This document shows positions 49,950-59,489 of a DNA stretch of 64,000 bases, piece by piece (position 1 is the first letter of the stretch; each line of letters starts with the position of its first letter). The DNA comes from Sphingorhabdus sp. 109. Its GTDB lineage: Bacteria; Pseudomonadota; Alphaproteobacteria; Sphingomonadales; Sphingomonadaceae. Location: the NCBI RefSeq assembly GCF_902506555.1, contig NZ_LR732707.1, positions 272,001-336,000 on the forward strand. The letters run 5' to 3'. The notes below the pieces were generated by a model that worked only from the letters and a program-made list of their open reading frames with translations, made no database searches and had not been told where the DNA came from. The position numbers were made by a program, and so were the translations under genes.

Positions 49950-51154
49950 AATCCTCCTTTTTCGGCGATCCGCATGATCGTCAGCGCCGATAATTGTGTC
50001 CGTTCGACCAGACTGTCCGTGATCAGATATTCGTCGGCGCTGTGGATCGCCCCGCCGCGCACGCCCATCGTATCCACAACCGGGATACCGCAGGCCGCGA
50101 TATTATTGCCGTCGCAAACCCCGCCGGTGCCGCGCCAGCGGATATCCAGACCCAACTCTGCGCCGCATTGCTTCACAAGGCCGAACAGCCTTTCCGCCTG
50201 CGGGTCAATCGGCTTGGGCGGGCGGCCAAAGCCGCCATGGCAATGAACGCCGACATCATGCAGTTTCGCGATATCTGAGACCATCTGGTCGAGAGCCTTT
50301 TGCGCTACAGCCTGATCTTCCAGCGTCTTCGGCCGGAAGTTGACGCGCAATATGGCCTGATCGGGAACCGAATTATTCGGTCCGCCACCGTCGATCTTCG
50401 CCGGATTGACGCTCAACCCCTTGCGGTGCAGCGCTTTCAGCCGCACCGCCATGTCCGCTGCCGCGACCAGTGCGTTGCGGCCCTCGTCGGGATTGCGTCC
50501 GGCATGCGCGCTCTTGCCGGTGAAGATGATAGAAAAATTGCCGCTGCCGCCGCGTTCTCCGGCCAGCGTACCGTCGGGCAGGGCGGGTTCGTAGGTGAGG
50601 GCGGCGGTTTTACTCTTCGCCAGTCGCCTGATCAGCGCTGCCGAAGATCCGGAACCCACTTCCTCGTCGCTGTTGATCATCACGTCATAGCCGATCCGGC
50701 TGGCATATTCGCTATGCTCGAGCAATTGCAGCGCGCCGAGCATGACGGAAAGACCGCCCTTCATGTCGGCGAGGCCCGGGCCGTTCAAAATGCCGCTTTC
50801 CAGCTCGACGATCTGCTGGAACGGGTGATCCGCCGCAAAAACCGTGTCCATATGGCCGGTCAACAGCAGACGCACCGGCGCTTCGGGTCGCACCGAAGTG
50901 ACCAGATGCCGGCCGCGCCGGACTTGGTCAACCGAGCCGTCCGCGCGCACAGCCTCGACCGGTTCGGGATCGATCAGGCTGGTCTCTCCCGGCAACACTG
51001 AAAAAGCGTCCGCGAGCATGGCTGCGACGGTCGCCAGGCCATCGAGATTGGTGGTGCCGCTATTGACCTCCGCCCATTGGAGCGTGCGCGGCAAAAGCGG
51101 CAGGTCGTTGGCCTTTTCCAATATTGTCATCTCGGAGGAGGAATCTGCTTTCAT
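49946..51154 (-). CDS. M20 family metallohydrolase in the ast operon
   Basis: A 402-aa carboxypeptidase-G2-like enzyme. Metal ligands: LLTGHMDTVF (His, and catalytic Asp), GLADMKGGL (bridging Asp), NSDEEVGSG (general-base Glu and ligand Glu), LTYEPALPDG, and GAIHSADEY (second His). The dimerisation domain includes GKSAHAGRNPDEGRNAL. It is the first gene of the ast operon. Classical AST needs AstC, AstD and AstE; none is here. This peptidase could perform a desuccinylation step in place of M14-type AstE, but that is inference. The start is uncertain (ATG 51154 or 51130; neither has a good RBS). Confidence 0.82.
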   Translation of the reverse strand: MKADSSSEMTILEKANDLPLLPRTLQWAEVNSGTTNLDGLATVAAMLADAFSVLPGETSLIDPEPVEAVRADGSVDQVRRGRHLVTSVRPEAPVRLLLTGHMDTVFAADHPFQQIVELESGILNGPGLADMKGGLSVMLGALQLLEHSEYASRIGYDVMINSDEEVGSGSSAALIRRLAKSKTAALTYEPALPDGTLAGERGGSGNFSIIFTGKSAHAGRNPDEGRNALVAAADMAVRLKALHRKGLSVNPAKIDGGGPNNSVPDQAILRVNFRPKTLEDQAVAQKALDQMVSDIAKLHDVGVHCHGGFGRPPKPIDPQAERLFGLVKQCGAELGLDIRWRGTGGVCDGNNIAACGIPVVDTMGVRGGAIHSADEYLITDSLVERTQLSALTIMRIAEKGGL

Positions 51155-51610
51155 TTGAAACCGATAGCATTTGTCGTGAGTCCATGCCAGTCGCTCTGTC
51201 ACGGGGAAAAACGCTGTCCTACAGTGCGGGGCACCGTTATGGTTGCAATCCGAAGTCCGCAGAGGCCTTGCCGTGCCGTTTCAAAAGGAGTGTCCCGTGA
51301 TCAATCTCGCCCGTTCGTCCTTTTTCTCCTTTGTCACAAATTCCGTCAATGGCAAAAAATGGACCGAAATTCAGTTGGTTTGCAATGGCCTCTAATAAGC
51401 GATCGCAGGAAAAGGAAAAATATTCATAACAGTGTAAAGTTTGTCAAGTTCATTTCCGGCATTATCCTTTTTCGCCGCTCCGATGGGCCATCCCATTTAC
51501 AGGGCGAAAAAGAGCCGTCATAGACGGCAGCGAGTCCTCCCCGGAACAATTTGAACGCCCCCGGTGTAGTTTCTATGCTGCGGGAAAACGCATGTGAACG
51601 AGGAATTATC
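51155..51610. other. divergent intergenic region between the ast operon and glcB
   Basis: 456 bp holding a possible small ORF (51297-51395), an AT-rich stretch near 51400-51450, and an inverted repeat TTTTTCGCC (51468-51476) / GGCGAAAAA (51503-51511). The repeat interior itself contains ATGGG...CCCAT. The repeat lies about 100 bp before the glcB start and may be regulatory. Confidence 0.4.
51297..51395 (+). CDS. possible 32-codon small protein
   Basis: GTG ATC AAT CTC... runs 32 codons to TAA 51393-51395, encoding MINLARSSFFSF then VTNSVNGKKWTEIQLVCNGL. AAGGAG lies exactly 6 nt before the GTG, a very good spacing. There is no homology I recognise. The frame is short and could be chance or a leader peptide; it would precede glcB by 215 bp. 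Confidence 0.3.
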   Translation: MINLARSSFFSFVTNSVNGKKWTEIQLVCNGL

Positions 51611-53716
51611 ATGTCCGAATATATCAGCCAGAACAATATCCAGATCGCGCAGGAACTGCTCGATTTTATCAACGATCGCGCGCTGCCGGGAACCGGGGTG
51701 GACGGGGCAAAATTCTGGGCCGGATTTGCCGATCTCCTCGGAAAATTCGCGTCGCGCAATGCGGAGCTTCTGGCGAAGCGCGAGACGCTGCAGGCGCAGA
51801 TCGATGCCTGGCATCTCGACCACAAGGGGCAGCCGATTGATCAGGCGGAATATCAAGGCTTTCTGAAAGACATCGGTTATCTGGTTGAAGAACCGGCTGC
51901 TTTTTCCATCAACACGGAAAATGTTGATCCGGAAATCGCGACCATGGCCGGACCGCAGCTGGTGGTGCCCTCGCTCAACGACCGTTTCGTTCTGAACGCC
52001 GCCAACGCGCGCTGGGGCAGCCTGTACGACGCTTTCTACGGTACCGATGCGCTGGACGCGCCACCGGCCAAACCCGGTGGCTATGATCCGGAGCGTGGAG
52101 CGGCGGTTATCAAGGCGGCAAAGGCCTTCCTTGATGAAGCTTTCCCTCTGTCGAGCGGATCATGGACCGATTATGCCGGTGGCGAGCTTGTACTGGCAGA
52201 CCCGTCGCAACTGGTTGGCCGCAACGGCCAGTCGCTGCTGCTCAAGCATAACGGGCTGCACGCCGAAATCGTCATCGATCCGGCCCACCCGATCGGCAAG
52301 GATGACCCCGCCCATATCGCCGATGTCCTCATGGAAGCGGCGCTGACCACGATCATCGACATGGAAGATTCGGTCGCGGCTGTGGACGCCGAAGACAAGG
52401 TTCTGGCCTATACAAACTGGCTCGGCCTGATGCGCGGCGATCTCGACGCCTCCTTCGAAAAGGGTGGCAAGACGGTCGAGCGCAAGGCCAATCCGGATCG
52501 CGACTATGTCGATCCCGACGGCAAGGCTTTCACATTACCCGGCCGCAGTCTGATGTTTGTCCGCAATGTCGGGCATCTGATGACCAACCCCGCAGTCCTG
52601 CTGGCCGACGGATCGGAAGCGCCGGAAGGTCTGCTCGACGGCGTGTTCACCAGCCTGATCGCGATGCATGATCTCAAGGGACTGGGCGAACTGCGCAACA
52701 GCCGCGCCGGATCCATCTATATCGTGAAGCCGAAGATGCACGGACCGGAAGAATGCGCCTTTGCCAATGATCTCTTTGATGCGGTCGAAGATCTGCTCGG
52801 CCTCGACCGTCACACGATCAAGGTCGGCGTGATGGACGAAGAACGCCGGACATCCGTCAATCTCGCCGCCTGCATCCATGCGGTGAAGGACCGGGTCGTG
52901 TTCATCAACACCGGATTCCTTGACCGGACCGGCGACGAAATCCACACCTCGATGCAGGCGGGCGCGATGCTGGCCAAGGGCGATATCAAGACAAGCGACT
53001 GGATCACCGCCTATGAACAGCGCAACGTCGCCATCGGCCTGGCTTGCGGCATGTCCGGCAAGGCGCAGATCGGCAAGGGCATGTGGGCCGCGCCCGACAT
53101 GATGGCCGACATGATGGAACAGAAAATCGGCCATCCGATGACTGGCGCCAACACCGCCTGGGTGCCCAGCCCGACGGCGGCGACGCTGCACGCGATTCAC
53201 TATCACCGGGTCAATGTCTTCGACCGGCAGAAAGAAGTCGCGGCGGACGGCGTTGCGCCGCTCGACAAGCTGCTGACCATTCCGCTGGCCGATGGCCACA
53301 ACTGGTCGGATGCCGAAATCGAGCACGAGCTGGACAATAATGCGCAGGGCATTTTGGGCTATGTGGTCCGCTGGATCGATCAGGGAATCGGCTGTTCCAA
53401 AGTGCCGGATATCAACGATGTCGGCCTGATGGAAGACCGCGCGACACTGCGGATTTCCTCACAGCATATGGCCAACTGGATGCTGCACGGCGTCTGTTCG
53501 CCCGAGCAGGTCGATGCCGCGCTGCTGCGCATGGCGGCCAAGGTCGACGGGCAGAATGCGGGCGATCCTCTGTACCGGCCGATGGCGCCCAATCCGGACG
53601 ACAGTCTGGCGTTCCAGGCGGCGCGCGATCTGGTGTTCAAGGGTGTCGAACAGCCGAGCGGCTATACCGAGCCCTTGCTGCATGCCTATCGGCGGAAGCT
53701 GAAAGCGGCGGGCTAG
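51611..53716 (+). CDS. glcB: malate synthase G
   Basis: A 701-aa single-chain enzyme, the length of class [22 protein letters not shown] holds the Mg-binding acidic residues. Also seen: [39 protein letters not shown], and [15 protein letters not shown]. It condenses glyoxylate with acetyl-CoA to malate. ATG 51611 (AGGA, 6-nt spacing) is used; the longer frame from 51551 is not. It is divergent from ast and converges with rsmA (4-nt overlap). It provides the sink for acetyl-CoA made by the beta-oxidation genes, together with isocitrate lyase, which is not in this window. Confidence 0.96.
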   Translation: MSEYISQNNIQIAQELLDFINDRALPGTGVDGAKFWAGFADLLGKFASRNAELLAKRETLQAQIDAWHLDHKGQPIDQAEYQGFLKDIGYLVEEPAAFSINTENVDPEIATMAGPQLVVPSLNDRFVLNAANARWGSLYDAFYGTDALDAPPAKPGGYDPERGAAVIKAAKAFLDEAFPLSSGSWTDYAGGELVLADPSQLVGRNGQSLLLKHNGLHAEIVIDPAHPIGKDDPAHIADVLMEAALTTIIDMEDSVAAVDAEDKVLAYTNWLGLMRGDLDASFEKGGKTVERKANPDRDYVDPDGKAFTLPGRSLMFVRNVGHLMTNPAVLLADGSEAPEGLLDGVFTSLIAMHDLKGLGELRNSRAGSIYIVKPKMHGPEECAFANDLFDAVEDLLGLDRHTIKVGVMDEERRTSVNLAACIHAVKDRVVFINTGFLDRTGDEIHTSMQAGAMLAKGDIKTSDWITAYEQRNVAIGLACGMSGKAQIGKGMWAAPDMMADMMEQKIGHPMTGANTAWVPSPTAATLHAIHYHRVNVFDRQKEVAADGVAPLDKLLTIPLADGHNWSDAEIEHELDNNAQGILGYVVRWIDQGIGCSKVPDINDVGLMEDRATLRISSQHMANWMLHGVCSPEQVDAALLRMAAKVDGQNAGDPLYRPMAPNPDDSLAFQAARDLVFKGVEQPSGYTEPLLHAYRRKLKAAG

Positions 53717-54540
53717 GAGAGCCGCCGGGCGAGTTCGACGAACTCGGACACGGCAAGGGTCTCGGGCCGGCGCTGGCTGTCGATCCCGGCCTGTTCGAGC
53801 GCTTCGAGGCCGCCGGGCAGTTTCTTCAGGCTTTGCCGCAGCATCTTGCGCCGCTGGCTGAAGGCGGTCTGCGTCAGGACTTCCAGCTTGGCGAAGTCGA
53901 CGCCTTCGGGCTGCGCCGCGGCCGTGATATGGACGACCGCCGACATGACCTTGGGCGGCGGCGTGAAGGCCGAGCGGTGGACGGTCATGGCGAGCTTGGC
54001 CGTGCTGCGCCACTGGACGAGGATCGACAGGCGGCCATAGGCGCTCGAGCCGGGCCGGGCGACGATCCGGTCGGCGACCTCGCGCTGGAACATCAGGGTC
54101 AGCGACTGCCATTGCGGTGGCCATTGCGGAGCGGAGAGCCATTTCACGAGCAGCGCCGAACCGACATTATAGGGCAGGTTGGACAGGATATGGAACGGAC
54201 CGTCAAACAGGCTGCCATGGTCCAGCGCGAGCGCATCGTCGTTGATCAGCGTCAGCTTGTCCGGGAAATGATCGGACAGTTCGGACAGGGCGGGCAGGCA
54301 GCGTTCGTCCCGTTCCACCGCGGTCACATGGGCACCGGCCTGCAAGAGGGCGCGGGTCAGGCCGCCGGGACCGGGGCCGACTTCAAAGACGGACTGGCCG
54401 TCCAGACTGCCCGGGACCGCAGCGATCCGGTCGAGAAGCTGCATGTCGAACAGGAAATTCTGGCCCAGCGCTTTGCTCGCGGTCAGGCCGTGCTTCCTGA
54501 TCACCTCCCGCAGCGGGGGCAGGGCAGCAGGCTGGTTCAA
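53713..54540 (-). CDS. rsmA: 16S rRNA (adenine1518/1519-N6)-dimethyltransferase RsmA/KsgA
   Basis: A 275-aa SAM-dependent methyltransferase: [15 protein letters not shown], the SAM motif [22 protein letters not shown] and the catalytic [11 protein letters not shown] (NLPY). C-terminal [10 protein letters not shown] is typical. It dimethylates two adjacent adenosines near the 3' end of 16S rRNA. The start is TTG 54540, overlapping the pdxA stop in TTGA, so translation depends on coupling. Last gene of lptD-surA-pdxA-rsmA. Confidence 0.95.
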   Translation of the reverse strand: MNQPAALPPLREVIRKHGLTASKALGQNFLFDMQLLDRIAAVPGSLDGQSVFEVGPGPGGLTRALLQAGAHVTAVERDERCLPALSELSDHFPDKLTLINDDALALDHGSLFDGPFHILSNLPYNVGSALLVKWLSAPQWPPQWQSLTLMFQREVADRIVARPGSSAYGRLSILVQWRSTAKLAMTVHRSAFTPPPKVMSAVVHITAAAQPEGVDFAKLEVLTQTAFSQRRKMLRQSLKKLPGGLEALEQAGIDSQRRPETLAVSEFVELARRLS

Positions 54541-55544
54541 TGGTCGTGCATCTGTCGGTTGGCAACCGCGGTTGCGGCCATCTGGATCGCCGCGATCATC
54601 GAACGCGGGTCGGCAATATCCTGGCCGGCGATGTTAAAGGCTGTGCCATGGTCGGGCGAGGTGCGGACAATCGGAAGGCCGAGCGTGATATTGACGCCGT
54701 CGAAAAAATGCAGGGTCTTGAGCGGTATCAGGGCCTGGTCATGATAGGGGCACAGAGCGACATCATATTGCTGGCGCGCTTCCTCGTGGAACATCGTGTC
54801 GGCCGGCATGGGATCGGTGATATCCATGCCGTCGTTGCGCAGCGTATCGATTGCCGGTTGCATGATCCGTTGTTCTTCGTCGCCGAGATTGCCGTTCTCG
54901 CCAGCATGCGGATTGAGTCCTGCCACCGCGAGGCGGGGTTTTTCGATGCCGAAATTGCGGATCAGCGCTTTCTCGGCCGCCCGGGCGCGGGCGATGATCA
55001 GCGGGCCCGTCAACTGCTCCGGCACGTCTTTCAGGGCGATATGGGTCGTCATTGGAATCACCCGCAAGCTGGGGCCAGCCAGCATCATCACGGCATTCTC
55101 TCTTGCGATGCCGCAACGCTCCGAGACAAATTCGGTCTGGCCGGGATAGCGGAAGCCCACCTCGTACAACTGCGTCTTGGATACAGGAGCGGTGATGACC
55201 GCGCCGGCATCGCCCGAGCGCGCCAATCCGCAGGCAATCTCGAGCGCGTGCAGCGAACATTGCGCGCTGTCCAAAGTCGCCTTGCCCGGAATGGCCGCGG
55301 CGGCGTCATGGATATGAAACACCGGCAAGGCTTCTCCGAATGTGCCAATTGTTTCCGACGGTTGTTCAATTTTCCGGACCGGAATGCCGGCAAGTTTCTC
55401 GAAGTCGGCGATGTTCCCGATTGCAAAAAAGGGCTTGAGACCCGCTTCCGATCGCCGTTGCCAGCTCTTCCCGATAATTTCGGGACCGACGCCAGCCGGA
55501 TCTCCGCAGGAAACGGCGAAAGGCTTGGCGTTCCACTCTGCCAT
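54537..55544 (-). CDS. pdxA: 4-hydroxythreonine-4-phosphate dehydrogenase PdxA
   Basis: A 335-aa metal-dependent dehydrogenase: SCGDPAGVGPEI at the N-terminus, ITAPVSKTQLYEVGFRYPGQTE, MTTHIALKDVP, LNPHAGENGNLGDEEQR and CPYHDQALIPLKTL (His ligands). It oxidises 4-phosphohydroxy-L-threonine in pyridoxal phosphate synthesis. ATG 55544 overlaps the surA stop in TAATG. The conserved order with surA and rsmA supports the call. Confidence 0.95.
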   Translation of the reverse strand: MAEWNAKPFAVSCGDPAGVGPEIIGKSWQRRSEAGLKPFFAIGNIADFEKLAGIPVRKIEQPSETIGTFGEALPVFHIHDAAAAIPGKATLDSAQCSLHALEIACGLARSGDAGAVITAPVSKTQLYEVGFRYPGQTEFVSERCGIARENAVMMLAGPSLRVIPMTTHIALKDVPEQLTGPLIIARARAAEKALIRNFGIEKPRLAVAGLNPHAGENGNLGDEEQRIMQPAIDTLRNDGMDITDPMPADTMFHEEARQQYDVALCPYHDQALIPLKTLHFFDGVNITLGLPIVRTSPDHGTAFNIAGQDIADPRSMIAAIQMAATAVANRQMHDH

Positions 55545-56908
55545 TAATTATATTCGATAATGGCGTCGCGTCGCAGGTCGCGCAGATAAATCTGCGCCCG
55601 TTTGTTGACCCGGTCATTTTCCAGTCGGGACATGATTGCATCAAAGGATGGTGCAGCCGCGCTCTGCGGGTCATCGCGTCCGCAGAGGATGAGCACACGG
55701 ACACCGTCTTCGACCGAGCCGAATGGCTGGCTTGCTTGCCCGATTTGCAGCTGTCCGATGGTGCCCTGCAAGGCGGCCGGAAGATCGCGGAGCCTTACCT
55801 GGTCATTATCGACCACGCTGGCGCCGAGCTTGGCAGCCACTTCGTTGGCCGCGCCGCAGCCCTTGATCGCCTGCGTCTCCGAAGCAAATTTTGCGGCTCG
55901 CGCAGACGCCTGTTCTTCGGTAATGCCCGGCGGGAATTCGATCGCCAGCTGTTTGAGGCTGAGCAGCGCGTTGCGTGGGTCCGCGGTTAGTACTTGCCGC
56001 GAATCAATTAGGTAAAGGATGGAGAAGCCTCCCGGGACTTCGATCGGTCCGACAACCTGTCCCACCTGCATCTGCTCTGCTGCCTGGGCAAGGGTCGGTG
56101 GCAATTGCGCCGGCCTCACCCAGCCCAGATCGCCGCCTGTTGCAGCGGTTGAAGCTTCCGAGAACTGGCGTGCATAGGCAACGAAGGAACCCCCGGCGCG
56201 GATCTGCTCCAGAATCTTGAGCATATTGCCGGCAACCTGCTCGGCGGTTTCCTGATTTGCCGACATGTAGATTTCACCGATGCGAAACTCGCTCGTGCCT
56301 TTTGAAGCATTCAGCCGTTCGATAATGGCGTTGACCTCTTCATCGCCGACATTGATGAACGGCTGGATATTGCGCCGTAGCAGGCGGCTCCAGGCCAGCT
56401 CGCCCTTGATCTGGCGTTTCAATGTGTCCGAAGACGAACCCTGCGAGCGCAGATACTGATCGAATGCACCAAGATCCTGTTTGAAATTCTGCTGTGCAAC
56501 CTGGCGGAACGTGGCTTCCACTTCCTCGGGCGCGATGACGATTTCATTGGCTTCTGCTTCCTGGATCTGCAGCGTTTCATCGATCAGATTGCGCAATACC
56601 TGGAGCCGCAGCCGCTGTTTTTCTTCTTCCGCAACTTCGCCGCCATTGGCTGCAACGATCAGGGCGAGACGATGGCCAACATCGGTACCGGTGATGATGT
56701 CTCCGTTGACGATCGCGGTAGCGCGGCGAACATTCGGATCATTATTGCCGAATATTGTCAGTTCGTCCGGAATATCCAGTCCGCTCTGTGGTAGCGATGT
56801 ATCTGCGACCGTCTGGCTGACGGATGGAGACGCTCCTGCGACGACAAGCGCTGCGGTCAGGATAGCCTTGGTCTTCAAGCCCTGGATTTTCATGCTCAAT
56901 ACATTCAT
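55544..56908 (-). CDS. surA: periplasmic chaperone/peptidyl-prolyl isomerase SurA
   Basis: A 454-aa periplasmic protein. Signal peptide AILTAALVVAGASPSVSQ; the N-terminal chaperone domain contains ATAIVNGDIITGTDVGHRL and LRNLIDETLQIQEAEANEI. One parvulin domain is seen (about 215-320: FRIGEIYMS, GGDLGWVRPAQLPPTLAQA, GPIEVPGGFSILYL). It assists folding of outer-membrane proteins, including LptD. It lies 98 bp after lptD in the same operon. Confidence 0.92.
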   Translation of the reverse strand: MNVLSMKIQGLKTKAILTAALVVAGASPSVSQTVADTSLPQSGLDIPDELTIFGNNDPNVRRATAIVNGDIITGTDVGHRLALIVAANGGEVAEEEKQRLRLQVLRNLIDETLQIQEAEANEIVIAPEEVEATFRQVAQQNFKQDLGAFDQYLRSQGSSSDTLKRQIKGELAWSRLLRRNIQPFINVGDEEVNAIIERLNASKGTSEFRIGEIYMSANQETAEQVAGNMLKILEQIRAGGSFVAYARQFSEASTAATGGDLGWVRPAQLPPTLAQAAEQMQVGQVVGPIEVPGGFSILYLIDSRQVLTADPRNALLSLKQLAIEFPPGITEEQASARAAKFASETQAIKGCGAANEVAAKLGASVVDNDQVRLRDLPAALQGTIGQLQIGQASQPFGSVEDGVRVLILCGRDDPQSAAAPSFDAIMSRLENDRVNKRAQIYLRDLRRDAIIEYN

Positions 56909-57006
56909 CTTTTGTTTCTTCTCAACTACACAGAGTAAATTTTACGAAGCAAATAGCAAATATCTGCTGAACCGAATATGAGTGGACCGACCCGCCGGAA
57001 AGACCT

Positions 57007-59274
57007 CTACACACCCAGATTGCGCAAGGCTAGCTGGAACAGGAAGGTACTGCCACTTCGCGCGTCTCCGGTATCTTCATAGTCATAGCGCCATGTCACG
57101 CCCATCGAAAGGCAGCCGTCGTCATAGGCGATGCCGAGCCGGTGCCGAACAGGATCAAAGCCATCGGCTACCGAGACCGGGTCTTCGCTGCGATCGGTCA
57201 GGTCGATGATCGCCGACCCGAAAACCGACCAGTAATTGTCAATCTGATAGCGTCCGCCGACGCGCACTTCCTCGCGGTCCCGCAAATCTTCCAGCTCAAG
57301 GCCGATATTCCGGTTCAGGCGCAGATAGCCGATCTGAGCATAAGTTTCTTTTGAACCGATGGTAGCATCGATCTCGTTTCGCCGGATCGCCAGATTATCC
57401 TTGTCGAGCCGGTAACGGTGGGTGAACTTGACGATATCCTTGAACCGCACGCTGGTGCGTCCGACAATATCGGAAAAACGGTCTGACAGGCCGGTACCTT
57501 CTGGCACGATATTATTGTTGTTTTCGAGCCGGTAGCTCTGACCGACGATCATATTTACCTGCAGATTGGGCCGATTGACTTCCCATTCCATTCCGTAAGT
57601 CGCGCGGACATTATCTTCGTAGCGATCATAGCCGGGGAAACGGTTGAGCGAGAAAAGATTGGAATCTTCCAGATCAACGGCGCGGGAATCCTCGTTAGGA
57701 ACCGAGAGATTGGAAAGACCGGGTGTCGCTACAATCTGGAACCGTGGGGTGATCGTCTGGGTGCCGCCAAAAGCTTCCCCGATCAGTGGCCATTTAACAT
57801 CGATCGCCGCCGTTGCAATGGCACGGGTCTGCCAACCACTCTGGCCCCGATAGATATCGGTGTCGTTGAGGGCATTGTCGTCACTATGATAGACATCTCC
57901 GCGAACAAGACCGGTGAAGGTGATTTCCTGTCCCCAGTCGGTCAGTTTTCGCATGTCCCAGCGGGCAGAACCAAAGGCGCGCTGTGTGTCCTGACCCTCG
58001 GAGCGCCCGATTGCCAGGCTGTTGGCCTGCACTTCAAGCCGGCCGCCAAGAACGGGATCGTCGAAACGCTTGCGATAATCGATTACCGGCAGGGCCACTG
58101 GAACCCGATTTTGCGGGTCATTCACCCGCAACGTCTGGAAGGCCCAGCCAGCCAGAGAGAAATAGCTGCTGTCGCTGATCCGTTCGACATTGATCGTCGA
58201 GCGCAGGCTATCGTCATCGCTAATGTCATAGCGCCGCAGAAAGGTACGATCGGACACGATGCGGGCGGATTGCGAAATCGTCCATTCGTCATCCAGCCGG
58301 AACCGGCCGCTGGTCGCGAAATAGCCGCGGAAATCCTTTTCGGCGTTCGGCACCGCCTGGGTTGCACCGGTCGGAATACGGGAGCCATAGGTGGCATATC
58401 CGGTGAGTTGGAAAGCGCCCTTGTCATCCAGACTGCGAAAAGTGCCGCTGACCAGCGGGGCTACATCGGTAAAGACCTGGGCGGTAACCGTTGCATCCTG
58501 ATTGGGCGCGATGCTGAAATAATAGGGCACGGTAATTCCCACGCCGTTGACCGTGTCGAACTTAATGTCCGGTACAAGAAGGCCGCTGCGGTTTTCATCG
58601 CTAACCGGATGGGAAAGACCGGGCAGGGGAATGACCGGCAGTCCGAAAATCTCGATCCGGGCGCCCTGATACCTGACCCGCTTCCTAACCGGGTCGTAGA
58701 GCACCTTGACGGCCTTGATCTGCCAGCTTGGATTTTTCGGACATCCTTCTTCTGTTGTCACGGCGCATGCGGTGTAGGCAGCGCTGTGCAGCGCAATCGA
58801 GCCGTCAGTGAACCGTTCGCTGCGCTGCGCCGCCAGACGGCTGCCGTCTTCCAGAACGAGCAGAAGATTGTCGATCGCACCATCCCGCAGGCTGTCGGTC
58901 AGCTCGATACGATCGCCATAGGCGACGTCGCCATCGGGGCTGGTCGACTTTATACTTCCCTCAGCTACGACGGCGCCGGTGTTCCGGTTCCACAGAACCT
59001 GATCGGCACGCAGTTGATATCCGTCCCGGTTGAGCAGGACATTGCCCTTGGCCGTGACCAGATCATTCTCGAAATCATAGTCGATGCTGTCGGCGCTAAA
59101 TGCGATTTCATTGGTTTGCTGGTCAGAGGCAACCGCTTCGTCATTTTGCGACTGCCCTATGGCAGCAGACGGAATTGCAGCAGCCAGACCCAGGGTGACA
59201 AGGGCGAATGAAGATTTCATCGACTGGCTCAACCTGCTTTTTAGCCCCATTTCGGACGGCATTGAATATTGCAC
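57007..59274 (-). CDS. lptD: LPS-assembly protein LptD
   Basis: A 755-aa outer-membrane protein. Signal peptide (SSFALVTLGLAAAIPSAAIG), N-terminal LptA/OstA-like beta-jellyroll domain (about 50-160: ADSIDYDFENDLVTAKGNVL, LRADQVLWNRNTGAVVAEG), then a large C-terminal beta-barrel ending YDYEDTGDARSGSTFLFQLA. Few Cys are present (ACAVTTEEGC and DGC). With LptE it inserts LPS into the outer leaflet. GTG 59274 has GGAAGG 6 nt upstream, so this longer start is accepted; an ATG at 59220 would leave a typical-length signal peptide. First gene of lptD-surA-pdxA-rsmA. A 441-aa plus-strand frame over it is a shadow. Confidence 0.94.
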   Translation of the reverse strand: MQYSMPSEMGLKSRLSQSMKSSFALVTLGLAAAIPSAAIGQSQNDEAVASDQQTNEIAFSADSIDYDFENDLVTAKGNVLLNRDGYQLRADQVLWNRNTGAVVAEGSIKSTSPDGDVAYGDRIELTDSLRDGAIDNLLLVLEDGSRLAAQRSERFTDGSIALHSAAYTACAVTTEEGCPKNPSWQIKAVKVLYDPVRKRVRYQGARIEIFGLPVIPLPGLSHPVSDENRSGLLVPDIKFDTVNGVGITVPYYFSIAPNQDATVTAQVFTDVAPLVSGTFRSLDDKGAFQLTGYATYGSRIPTGATQAVPNAEKDFRGYFATSGRFRLDDEWTISQSARIVSDRTFLRRYDISDDDSLRSTINVERISDSSYFSLAGWAFQTLRVNDPQNRVPVALPVIDYRKRFDDPVLGGRLEVQANSLAIGRSEGQDTQRAFGSARWDMRKLTDWGQEITFTGLVRGDVYHSDDNALNDTDIYRGQSGWQTRAIATAAIDVKWPLIGEAFGGTQTITPRFQIVATPGLSNLSVPNEDSRAVDLEDSNLFSLNRFPGYDRYEDNVRATYGMEWEVNRPNLQVNMIVGQSYRLENNNNIVPEGTGLSDRFSDIVGRTSVRFKDIVKFTHRYRLDKDNLAIRRNEIDATIGSKETYAQIGYLRLNRNIGLELEDLRDREEVRVGGRYQIDNYWSVFGSAIIDLTDRSEDPVSVADGFDPVRHRLGIAYDDGCLSMGVTWRYDYEDTGDARSGSTFLFQLALRNLGV

Positions 59275-59489
59275 TGTCCACCTTCCGAACGCCTATTGCA
59301 CCAGTTTGCCTTGTCTGCAAATTTTCTTTGCCATAATCTGATGAACAGATGCTTGACCGGAAAACCCAGACGGTGCAGCAACGGCTCACGACAGGATAAA
59401 TGTCGGTCCATTCGTCTTTGAGTCGGATCGACGAGTGAGCCAATCAGATGCTTCACTCCTCAAAACTTGAAAATAGGGACAGTTTTCCA

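Noticed and set aside
57886-59211. A 441-codon plus-strand frame over lptD
   Set aside because: Antisense shadow of a gene with clear LptA and barrel domains.
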